The translations under genes and the position numbers were made by a program. From Hydractinia symbiolongicarpus (taxonomy: Eukaryota > Cnidaria > Hydrozoa > Anthoathecata > Hydractiniidae): 64,000 nt of DNA. The notes beneath the pieces were generated by a model that was not told the DNA's origin, did not search any database, and saw nothing but the letters and a program-made list of their open reading frames with translations. The stretch lies in the NCBI RefSeq assembly GCF_029227915.1, contig NC_079879.1, forward strand, positions 11,658,001 to 11,722,000, written 5' to 3'. Shown in pieces: positions 1 through 10,629 of the stretch (position 1 is its first letter; each line of letters opens with the position of its first letter).

Positions 1-251
1 GAATTTCAGTGCAACGATAAAAGAAGCTGTAACCTTCTCTGAAAACACGGGTATGCTTAGGGAAGACGTACTTTTCAAGACCTGGCCTGTCAAACGTTTG
101 CACAATGCAATTTTTCCGATGGAAAACTGCAACGGGTGTTTGTCTGGACTGAGAAAACTGAGTCTACGATGTCCGCGCAGTACCGACGCATTCATAATGA
201 TACTCAGTGCTTCCCAGTATTGACAAGGCCTTTAATCTTCTCAACAAGATC
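1..251. repeat. Partial unit at the left window edge
   Basis: This is the 3' end of a unit cut by the window start. It begins inside an L-type segment (AAAGAAGCTGTAACC without the 55-bp S segment), then switches to S-type 3' sequence (CCGCGCAGTACCGACGC in place of the L-type CCCTGCAGTCCCGCTGC). It is therefore already an L/S mosaic. Confidence 0.9.
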
Positions 252-560
252 TTAACTTTCGGAGTCGAGTTCCAAATGTACGTATGGAGTGGTTCCTCGG
301 GATTCTGCGTGACACCTCACATGGTGAAAAAAATTCATTCTTTTAGCTAAATCTTCCCGACCCCCAACCGAATCGAAAAATTTCGAAATTGACGAATACC
401 GTAAAGATGATACATACCTTAAACTCAGGGACCTAGAAATAGTGTGAGTTTTTTTATCTGTAACCTGTTCAACATTGCGTACAGAGGCCATAATGCGCGT
501 GTTTTTATTGCTTATGGTGTTTATTCATTTGCTCGTGCTGCGCATGTGCGGGAATTACTG

Positions 561-934
561 AACACCTCGATGACACAGATAAACTGGGGAAGCGCTCAGA
601 AATTAAAACTGGAATGACCGTGGTTACAAAATCGCTTCAGTGTAATCAAAATAAAAGTAGGACTGTTCGTATTCTATCTACTTTGAGGAGACATCTCGGG
701 TGAAAAAAAGATGATCATCAAACAAACAATCCGTAAAGAGATACTGGAGTTACTTCTTGCTGCTCGACAATGATGACTATACAGAGATTTTTAGGCAACA
801 AATCCGTTAATTCAACAATTCTCTCAATGCACTCTTGCCTGCATAGCTTGTTAGTATTTGCTTAAGATTGCACCTTAATTATCAGGAAGCGCGAACTTAG
901 TACGACAAAGATGACTGTACTACAAGGCTTTTAC
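561..934. repeat. L-specific 374-bp segment (representative copy)
   Basis: In S units the sequence ATTACTG is followed directly by TCATAAGAACGC. In L units, 374 bp lie between these two strings. The segment starts AACACCTCGATGAC and ends AAGGCTTTTAC, so TTAC occurs at both edges, but the edges do not form an exact target duplication. It contains the 10-bp palindrome GATGATCATC (710-719). I see no terminal inverted repeats, no poly-A tail and no recognisable transposon or RNA gene. It could be an old insertion into the L lineage or an old deletion from the S lineage. Confidence 0.85.
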
Positions 935-1773
935 TCATAAGAACGCTCAACATACCAAGATACTTCATCAAACGTTCTTGACTTTCCCGATTTGAATTTT
1001 CAAAATGTTCTTAAATTGTTTTTAACTTTCTCCTTATTTTGCAAATTTTGAACTTTAGAGGAGAATTTCAGTGCAACGATAAAAGAAGCTGTAACCTTCT
1101 CTGAAAACACGGGTATGCTTAGGGAAGACGTACTTTTCAAGACCTGGCCTGTCAAACGTTTGCGCAATGCAATTTTTCCGATGAAAAACTGCAACGGGTG
1201 CTTGTCTGGACCGAGAAAACTGAGTGTACGATGTCCCTGCAGTCCCGCTGCGATCATAATGATACTCAGTGCTTCCCAGCATTGACAAGGCCCTTAATCT
1301 TCTCAACATGATCTTAACTTTCGGAGTCTAGTTCCAAATGTACGTATGGAGTGGTTCCTCGGGATTCTGCGTGACACCTCACATGGTGAAAAATATTCAT
1401 TTTTTTAGCTAAATCTTCCCGACCCCCAACCGAATCGAAAAATAACGAAATTGACGAACACCGTAGAGATGATACATACCTTAAACTCAGGGACCTAGAA
1501 ATAGTGTGAGTTTTTTTATCTGTAACCTGTTCAACATTGCCTACAGAGGCCATAATGTGCGTGTTTTTATTGCTTATGGTGTTGATTCATTTGCTCGTGC
1601 TGCGCATGTGCGCGAATTACTGTCATAAGAACGCTTAGCATGCCAAAATACCTCAGCACACGTTGTTAACTTTCCCGATTTCAAATTTCAAAATGTTCAC
1701 AAGTTGTTTAAAACTTTATTCCTATTTTGCCAGTTTTGAACTTTAAAGGAGAAATTCAGTGCAACGCTAAAAG

Positions 1774-1828
1774 AAGCAGAAATCTTTGACCATCCGTGGG
1801 ACTGCTGCAGAAGCAAGGTAAAACTTGT
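1774..1828. repeat. S-specific 55-bp segment between AAGCAG direct repeats (representative copy)
   Basis: S units contain AAGCAG at 1774 and again exactly 55 bp later at 1829. L units have a single AAGCTG at this place and lack the 55 bp. A deletion of one direct repeat plus the intervening DNA in an S-like ancestor gives the L arrangement apart from one base. This explains the second length difference between the monomer types and suggests the S arrangement is older in this segment. Confidence 0.85.
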
Positions 1829-4800
1829 AAGCAGTAACCTTCTCTAGGAACACGGGTATGCTTAGGAAAGACGTGCTTTTTAAGACCTGCCCTGTGTGAG
1901 GAATGCCCAATCCAATATTTCAGATGGAAAACTGCAACGGGTGTTTGTCTGGACTGAGAAAACTGAGTCTACGATGTCCGCGCAGTACCGACGCATTCAT
2001 AATGATACTCAGTGCTTCCCAGTATTGACAAGGCCTTTAATCTTCTCAACAAGATCTTAACTTTCGGAGTCGAGTTCCAAATGTACGTATGGAGTGGTTC
2101 CTCGGGATTCTGCGTGACACCTCACATGGTGAAAAAAATTCATTCTTTTAGCTAAATGTTCCCGACCCCCAACCGAATCGAAAAATTTCGAAATTGACGA
2201 ATACCGTAAAGATGATACATACCTTAAACTCAGGGACCTAGAAATAGTGTGAGTTTTTTTATCTGTAACCTGTTCAACATTGCGTACAGAGGCCATAATG
2301 CACGTGTTTTTATTGCTTATGGTGTTTATTCATTTGCTCGTGCTGCGCATGTGCGGGAATTACTGAACACCTCGATGACACAGATAAACTGGGGAAGCGC
2401 TCAGAAATTAAAACTGGAATGACCGTGGTTACAAAATCGCTTCAGTGTAATCAAAATAAAAGTAGGACTGTTCGTATTCTATCTACTTTGAGGAGACATC
2501 TCGGGTGAAAAAAAGATGATCATCAAACAAACAATCCGTAAAGAGATACTGGAGTTACTTCTTGCTGCTCGAAAATGATGACTATACAGAGATTTTTAGG
2601 CAACAAATCCGTTAATTCAACAATTCCCTCAATGCACTCTTGCCAGCATAGCTTGTTAGTATTTGCTTAAGATTGCACCTTAATTATCAGGAAGCGCGAA
2701 CTTAGTACGACAAAGATGACTGTACTACAAGGCTTTTACTCATAAGAACGCTCAACATACCAAGATACTTCATCAAACGTTCTTGACTTTCCCGATTTGA
2801 ATTTTCAAAATGTTCTTAAATTGTTTTTAACTTTCTCCTTATTTTGCAAATTTTGAACTTTAGAGGAGAATTTCAGTGCAACGATAAAAGAAGCTGTAAC
2901 CTTCTCTGAAAACACGGGTATGCTTAGGGAAGACGTACTTTTCAAGACCTGGCCTGTCAAAAGTTTGCGCAATGCAATTTTTCCGATGAAAAACTGCAAC
3001 GGGTGCTTGTCTGGACCGAGAAAACTGAGTGTACGATGTCCCTGCAGTCCCGCTGCGATCATAATGATACTCAGTGCTTCCCAGCATTGACAAGGCCCTT
3101 AATCTTCTCAACATGATCTTAACTTTCGGAGTCTAGTTCCAAATGTACGTATGGAGTGGTTCCTCGGGATTCTGCGTGACACCTCACATGGTGAAAAATA
3201 TTCATTCTTTTAGCTAAATCTTCCCGACCCCCAACCGAATCGAAAAATAACGAAATTGACGAATACCGTAGAGATGATACATACCTTAAACTCAGGGACC
3301 TAGAAATAGTGTGAGTTTTTTTATCTGTAACCTGTTCAACATTGCCTACAGAGGCCATAATGTGCGTGTTTTTATTGCTTATGGTGTTGATTCATTTGCT
3401 CGTGCTGCGCATGTGCGCGAATTACTGTCATAAGAACGCTTAGCATGCCAAAATACCTCAGCACACGTTGTTAACTTTCCCGATTTCAAATTTCAAAATG
3501 TTCACAAGTTGTTTAAAACTTTATTCCTATTTTGCCAGTTTTGAACTTTAAAGGAGAAATTCAGTGCAACGCTAAAAGAAGCAGAAATCTTTGACCATCC
3601 GTGGGACTGCTGCAGAAGCAAGGTAAAACTTGTAAGCAGTAACCTTCTATAGGAACACGGGTATGCTTAGGAAAGACGTGCTTTTTAAGACCTGCCCTGT
3701 GTGAGGAATGCCCAATCCAAGATTTCCGATGGAAAACTGCAACGGGTGTTTGTCTGGACTGAGAAAACTGAGTCTACGATGTCCGCGCAGTACCAACGCA
3801 TTCATAATGATACTCAGTGCTTCCCAGTAATGACAAGGCCTTTAATCTTCTCAACATGATCTTAACTTTCGGAGTCTAGTTCCAAATGTACGTATGGAGT
3901 GGTTCCTCGGGATTCTGCGTGACACCTCACATGGTGAAAAATATTCATTCTTTTAGCTAAATGTTCCCGACCCCCAACCGAATCGAAAAATTTCGAAATT
4001 GACGAATACCGTAGAGATGATACATACCTTAAACTTAGGGACCTAGAAATAGTGTGAGTTTTTTTATCTGTAACCTGTTCAACATTGCGTACAGACGCCA
4101 TAATGCGCGTGTTTTTATTGCTTATGGTGTTTATTCATTTGCTCGTGCTGCGCATGTGCGGGAATTACTGAACACCTCGATGACACAGATAAACTGGGGA
4201 AGCGCTCAGAAATTAAAACTGGAATGACCGTGGTTACAAAATCGCTTCAGTGTAATCAAAATAAAAGTAGGACTGTTCGTATTCTATCTACTTTGAGGAG
4301 ACATCTCGGGTGAAAAAAAGATGATCATCAAACAAACAATCCGTAAAGAGATACTGGAGTTACTTCTTGCTGCTCGACAATGATGACTATACAGAGATTT
4401 TTAGGCAACAAATCCGTTAATTCAACAATTCTCTCAATGCACTCTTGCCTGCATAGCTTGTTAGTATTTGCTTAAGATTGCACCTTAATTATCAGGAAGC
4501 GCGAACTTAGTACGACAAAGATGACTGTACTACAAGGCTTTTACTCATAAGAACGCTCAACATACCAAGATACTTCATCAAACGTTCTTGACTTTCCCGA
4601 TTTGAATTTTCAAAATGTTCTTAAATTGTTTTTAACTTTCTCCTTATTTTGCAAATTTTGAACTTTAGAGGAGAATTTCAGTGCAACGATAAAAGAAGCT
4701 GTAACCTTCTCTGAAAACACGGGTATGCTTAGGGAAGACGTACTTTTCAAGACCTGGCCTGTCAAACGTTTGCGCAATGCAATTTTTCCGATGGAAAACT

Positions 4801-4923
4801 GCAACGGGTGTTTGTCTGGACTGAGAAAACTGAGTCTACGATGTCCGCGCAGTACCGACGCATTCATAATGATACTCAGTGCTTCCCAGTATTGACAAGG
4901 CCTTTAATCTTCTCAACAAGATC

Positions 4924-6040
4924 TTAACTTTCGGAGTCGAGTTCCAAATGTACGTATGGAGTGGTTCCTCGGGATTCTGCGTGACACCTCACATGGTGAA
5001 AAAAATTCATTCTTTTAGCTAAATGTTCCCGACCCCCAACCGAATCGAAAAATTTCGAAATTGACGAATACCGTAGAGATGATACATACTTTAAACTCAG
5101 GGACCTAGAAATAGTGTGAGTTTTTTTATCTGTAACCTGTTCAACATTGCGTACAGAGGCCATAATGCGCGTGTTTTTATTGCTTATGGTGTTTATTCAT
5201 TTGCTCGTGCTGCGCATGTGCGGGAATTACTGAACACCTCGATGACACAGATAAACTGGGGAAGCGCTCAGAAATTAAAACTGGAATGACCGTGGTTACA
5301 AAATCGCTTCAGTGTAATCAAAATAAAAGTAGGACTGTTCGTATTCTATCTACTTTGAGGAGACATCTCGGGTGAAAAAAAGATGATCATCAAACAAACA
5401 ATCCGTAAGGAGATACTGGAGTTACTTCTTGCTGCTCGACAATGATGACTATACAGAGATTTTTAGGCAACAAATCCGTTAATTCAACAATTCTCTCAAT
5501 GCACTCTTGCCTGCATAGCTTGTTAGTATTTGCTTAAGATTGCACCTTAATTATCAGGAAGCGCGAACTTAGTACGACAAAGATGACTGTACTACAAGGC
5601 TTTTACTCATAAGAACGCTCAACATACCAAGATACTTCATCAAACGTTCTTGACTTTCCCGATTTGAATTTTCAAAATGTTCTTAAATTGTTTTTAACTT
5701 TCTCCTTATTTTGCAAATTTTGAACTTTAGAGGAGAAATTCAGTGCAACGCTAAAAGAAGCAGAAATCTTTGACCATCCGTGGGACTGCTGCAGAAGCAA
5801 GGTAAAACTTGTAAGCAGTAACCTTCTCTAGGAACACGGGTATGCTTAGGAAAGACGTGCTTTTTAAGACCTGCCCTGTGTGAGGAATGCCCAATCCAAG
5901 ATTTCCGATGGAAAACTGCAACGGGTGTTTGTCTGGACTGAGAAAACTGAGTCTACGATGTCCGCGCAGTACCGACGCATTCATAATGATACTCAGTGCT
6001 TCCCAGTATTGACAAGGTCTTTAATCTTCTCAACAAGATC
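4924..6040. repeat. Hybrid unit of 1,117 bp carrying both L and S segments
   Basis: This unit carries the L-specific 374-bp segment and then, after TTTAGAGGAGAAATTCAGTGC, switches to S sequence with the 55-bp segment. Its length equals an L unit plus 55 or an S unit plus 374. The switch lies in the conserved stretch around 5728-5750, where L and S are nearly identical, as expected for an unequal crossover or a conversion tract. Confidence 0.92.
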
Positions 6041-7845
6041 TTAACTTTCGAAGTCGAGTTCCCAATGTACGTATGGAGTGGTTCCCCGGGAATCTGCGTG
6101 ACACCTCACATGGTGAAAAAAATTCATTCTTTTAGCTAAATCTTCCCGACCCCCAACCGAATCGAAAAATTTCGAAATTGACGAATACCGTAGAGATGAT
6201 ACATACCTTAAACTCAGGGACCTAGAAATAGTGTGAGTTTTTTTATCTGTAACCTGTTCAACATTGCGTACAGAGGCCATAATGCGCGTGTTTTTATTGC
6301 TTATGGTGTTGATTCCTTTGCTCGTGCTGCGCATGTGCGGGAATTACTGAACACCTCGATGACACAGATAAACTGGGGAAGCGCTCAGATATTAAAACTG
6401 GAATGACCGTGGTTACAAAATCGCTTCAGTGTAATCAAAATAAAAGTAGGACTGTTCGTATTCTATCTACTTTGGGGAGACATCTCGGGTGAAAAAAAGA
6501 TGATCATCAAACAAACAATCCGTAAAGAGATACTGGAGTTACTTCTTGCTGCTCGACAATGATGACTATACAGAGATTTTTAGGCAACAAATCCGTTAAT
6601 TCAACAATTCTCTCAGTGCACTCTTGCCTGCATAGCTTGTTAGTATTTGCTTATGATTGCACCTTAATTGTCAGGAAGCGCGAACTTAGTACGACAAAGA
6701 TGACTGTACTACAAGGCTTTTACTCATAAGAACGCTCAACATACCAAGATACTTCATCAAACGTTCTTGACTTTCCCGATTTGAATTTTCAAAATGTTCT
6801 TAAATTGTTTTTAACTTTCTCCTTATTTTGCAAATTTTGAACTTTAGAGGATAATTTCAGTGCAACGATAAAAGAAGCTGTAACCTTCTCTGAAAACACG
6901 GGTATGCTTAGGGAAGACGTACTTTTCAAGACCTGGCCTGTCAAACGTTTGCGCAATGCAATTTTTCCGATGAAAAACTGCAACGGGTGCTTGTCTGGAC
7001 CGAGAAAACTGAGTGTACGATGTCCCTGCAGTCCCGCTGCGATCATAATGATACTCAGTGCTTCCCAGCATTGACAAGGCCCTTAATCTTCTCAACATGA
7101 TCTTAACTTTCGGAGTCTAGTTCCAAATGTACGTATGGAGTGGTTCCTCGGGATTCTGCGTGACACCTCACATGGTGAAAAATATTCATTCTTTTAGCTA
7201 AATCTTCCCGACCCCCAACCGAATCGAAAAATAACGAAATTGACGAATACCGTAGAGATGATACCTACCTTAAACTCAGGGACCTAGAAATAGTGTGAGT
7301 GTTTTTATCTGTAACCTGTTCAACATTGCCTACAGAGGCCATAATGTGCGTGTTTTTATTGCTTATGGTGTTGATTCATTTGCTCGTGCTGCGCATGTGC
7401 GCGAATTACTGTCATAAGAACGCTTAGCATGCCAAAATACCTCAGCACACGTTGTTAACTTTCCCGATTTCAAATTTCAAAATGTTCACAAGTTGTTTAA
7501 AACTTTATTCCTATTTTGCCAGTTTTAAACTTTAAAGGAGAAATTCAGTGCAACGCTAAAAGAAGCAGAAATCTTTGACCATCCTTGGGACTGCTGCAGA
7601 AGCAAGGTAAAACTTGTAAGCAGTAACCTTCTCTAGGAACACGGGTATGCTTAGGAAAGACGTGCTTTTTAAGACCTGCCCTGTGTTAGGAATGCCCAAT
7701 CCAAGATTTCCGATGGAAAACTGCAACGGGTTTTTGTCTGGACTGAGAAAACTGAGTCTACGATGTCCGCGCAGTACCGACGCATTCATAATGATACTCA
7801 GTGCTTCCCAGTATTGACAAGGCCTTTAATCTTCTCAACATGATC
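6041..7845. repeat. L-S dimer
   Basis: Unit starts are 6041 (L) and 7103 (S), again summing to 1,805 bp. Apart from scattered substitutions, such as GAAGTCGAGTTCCC at the start of the L unit, both are ordinary copies. Confidence 0.9.
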
Positions 7846-8498
7846 TTAACTTTCGGAGTCGAGTTCCAAATGTACGTATGGAGTGGTTCCTGGGGATTCT
7901 GCGTGACACCTCACATGGTGAAAAAAATTCATTCTTTTAGCTAAATGTTCCCGACCCCCAACCGAATAGAAAAATAACCTGTTCAACATTGATTACAGAG
8001 GCCATAATGTGCGTGTTTTTATTGCTTATGGTGTTGATTCATTTGCTCGTGCTGCGCATGTGCGCGAATTACTGTCATAAGAACGCTTAGCATGCCAAAA
8101 TACCTCAGCACACGTTGTTAACTTTCCCGATTTCAAATTTCAAAATGTTCACAAGTTGTTTAAGACTTTATTCCTATTTTGCCAGTTGTGAACTTTAAAG
8201 GAGAAATTCAGTGCAACGCTAAAAGAAGCAGAAATCTTTGACCATCCGTGGGACTGCTGCAGAAGCAAGGTAAAACTTGTAAGCAGTAACCTTCTCTAGG
8301 AATACGGGTATGCTTAGGAAAGACGTGCTTTTTAAGACCTGTCCTGTGTGAGGAATGCCCAATCCAAGATTTCCGATGGAAAACTGCAACGGGTGTTTGT
8401 CTGGACTGAGAAAACTGAGTCTACGATGTCCGCGCAGTACCAACGCATTCATAATGATACTCAGTATTGACAAGGCCTTTAATCTTCTCAACAAGATC
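7846..8498. repeat. S unit with two internal deletions (653 bp)
   Basis: Around 7975-7980 the unit jumps from AAAATAAC to CTGTTCAAC and loses 80 bp. In intact units both sides of this gap carry TAAC, so the deletion is a precise loss between 4-bp direct repeats. Near 8464 a further 10 bp (TGCTTCCCAG) is missing between two CAG triplets. Together these account for the full 90-bp shortfall. Confidence 0.9.
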
Positions 8499-9143
8499 TT
8501 AACTTTCGCAGTCGAGTTCCAAATGTACGTATGGAGTGGTTCCCCGGGAATCTGCGTGACACCTCACATGGTGAAAAAAATTCATTCTTTTAGCTAAATG
8601 TTCCCGACCCCCAACCGAATCGAAAAATTTCGAAATTGACGAATACCGTAGAGATGATACATACCTTAAACTCGGGGACCTAGAAATAGTGTGAGTTTAT
8701 GAATTACTGTCATAAGAACGCTTAGCATGCCAAAATACCTCAGCACACGTTGTTAACTTTCCCGATTTCAAATTTCAAAATGTTCACAAGTTGTTTAAAA
8801 CTTTATTCCTATTTTGCCAGTTTTGAACTGTAAAGGAGAAATTCAGTGCAACGCTAAAAGAAGCAGAAATCTTTGACCATCCTTGGGACTGCTGCAGAAG
8901 CAAGGTAAAACTTGTAAGCAGTAACCTTCTCTAGGAACACGGGTATGCTTAGGAAAGACGTGCTTTTTAAGACCTGCCCTGTGTTAGGAATGCCCAATCC
9001 AAGATTTCCGATGGAAAACTGCAACGGGTGTTTGTCTGGACAGAGAAAACTGAGTCCACGATGTCCGCGCAGTACCGACGCATTCATAATGATTCTCAGT
9101 GCTTTCCAGTATTGACAAGGCCTTTAATCTTCTCAACATGATC
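8499..9143. repeat. S unit with a 98-bp internal deletion (645 bp)
   Basis: At about 8698-8702 GTGTGAGTTT is joined to ATGAATTACTG. This removes the rest of the T-run, the ACAGAGGCC region and the conserved small ATG frame present in most other units. The remaining sequence is a normal S body. Confidence 0.9.
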
Positions 9144-10629
9144 TTAACTTTCGGAGTCGAGTTCCAAATGTACGTATGGAGTGGTTCCTCGGGATTCTGC
9201 GTGACACCTCACATGGTGAAAAAAATTCATTCTTTTAGCTAAATGTTCCCGACCCCCAACCGAATCGAAAAATAACGAAATTGACGAATACCGTAGAGAT
9301 GATACATACCTTAAACTCACGTACCTAGAAACAGTGTGAGTTTTTTTATCTGTAACCTGTTCAACATTGCCTACAGAGGCCATAATGTGCGTGTTTTTAT
9401 TGCTTATGGTGTTGATTCATTTGCTCGTGCTGCGCATGTGCGAGAATTACTGTCATAAGAACGCTTAGCATGCCAAAATACCTCAGCACACGTTGTTAAC
9501 TTTCCCGATTTCAAATTTCAAAATGTTCACAAGTTGTTTAAAACTTTATTCCTGTTTTGCCAGTTTTGAACTTTAAAGGAGAAATTCAGTGCAACGCTAA
9601 AAGAAGCAGAAATCTTTGACCATCCTTGGGACTGCTGCAGAAGCAAGGTAAAACTTGTAAGCAGTAACCTTCTCTAGGAACACGGGTATGCTTAGGAAAG
9701 ACGTGCTTTTTAAGACCTGTCCTGTGTGAGGAATGCCCAATCCAAGATTTCCGATGGAAAACTGCAACGGGAGTTTGTCTGGACTGAGAAAACTGAGTCT
9801 ACGATGTCCGCGCAGTACCGACGCATTCATAATGATACTTAGTGCTTCCCAGTATTGACAAGGCCTTTAATCTTCTCAACAAGATCTTAACTTTCGGAGT
9901 CGAGTTCCAAATGTACGTATGAAGTGGTTCCTCGGGATTCTGCGTGACACCTCACATGGTGAAAAATATTCATTCTTTTAGCTAAATCTTCCCGACCCCC
10001 AACCGAATCGAAAAATAACGAAATTGACGAATACCGTAGAGATGATACATACCTTAAACTCAGGGACCTAGAAATAGTGTGAGTTTTTTTATCTGTAACC
10101 TGTTCAACATTACCTACAGAGGCCATAATGTGCGTGTTTTTATTGCTTATGCTGTTGATTCATTTGCTCGTGCTGCGCATGTGCGCGAATTACTGTCATA
10201 AGAACGCTTAGCATGCCAAAATACCTCAGCACACGTTGTTAACTTTCACGATTTCATATTTCAAAATGTTCACAAGTTGTTTAAAACTTTATTCCTATTT
10301 TGCCAGTTTTGAACTTTAAAGGAGAAATTTAGTGCAACGCTAAAAGAAGCAGAAATCTTTGACCATCCGTGGGACTGCTGCAGAAGCAAGGTAAAACTTG
10401 TAAGCAGTAACCTTCTCTAGGAACACGGGTATGCTTAGGAAAGACGTGCTTTTTAAAACCTGCCCTGTGTGAGGAATGCCCAATCCAAGATTTCCGATGG
10501 AAAACTGCAACGGGTGTTTGTCTGGACTGAGAAAACTGAGTCTACGATGTCCGCGCAGTACCGACGCATTCATAATGATACTCAGTGCTTCCCAGTATTG
10601 ACAAGGCCTTTAATCTTCTCAACAAGATC
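9144..10629. repeat. Two consecutive S units
   Basis: Unit starts are 9144 and 9887, each 743 bp. The core of the 9144 unit begins with L-associated variants (CGAG, AAATGTTCCC) and changes to S-associated ones (AAAAATAACG, GCCTACAG) within about 130 bp. It is a mosaic core that allows S to follow S. Confidence 0.9.

Larger units (their letters stand above)
252..4923. repeat. Regular L-S-L-S-L block, 1,805-bp dimer period
   Basis: Unit starts are 252 (L), 1314 (S), 2057 (L), 3119 (S) and 3862 (L). The units alternate so that 252, 2057 and 3862 are exactly 1,805 bp apart. The L units at 252 and 2057 begin with one core variant (GAGTCGAG, AAAAATTTCGAAATT, GCGTACAGAG). The S units begin with another (GAGTCTAG, AAAAATAACGAAATT, GCCTACAGAG). 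Core type and body type are thus largely linked here, which suggests that the ancestral amplified unit was an L-S dimer and not a single monomer. The unit at 3862 is a partial exception with a mixed core. Confidence 0.93.

Noticed and set aside
252-491. Recurring minus-strand 79-codon frame (MASVRNVEQ... type), present in many units
   Set aside because: It has no recognisable domain, overlaps open frames on the other strand, and is broken in several units. Changes between copies are largely amino-acid replacements with no sign of synonymous bias. Its recurrence follows from repeat copying.
561-934. L-specific 374-bp segment as a SINE or MITE
   Set aside because: It has no poly-A tail, no Pol III boxes that I can recognise, no terminal inverted repeats, and its flanks do not give an exact target duplication.
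890-1270. CENP-B-box-like spacing of CGGG and TTC/CGAA motifs (for example CTTCTCTGAAAACACGGG)
   Set aside because: The TTCG half is missing or displaced by 2 bp in both L and S, and the reverse-strand candidate CCCGACCCCCAACCGAA also has wrong spacing. No real box is present.
1000-1309. Overlapping minus-strand frames of 84-85 codons in L units and 77 codons in S units
   Set aside because: Two of them overlap in different frames over the same DNA, and the L and S versions end in unrelated tails set by the length differences. This is expected of a stop-poor repeat, not of a gene family.
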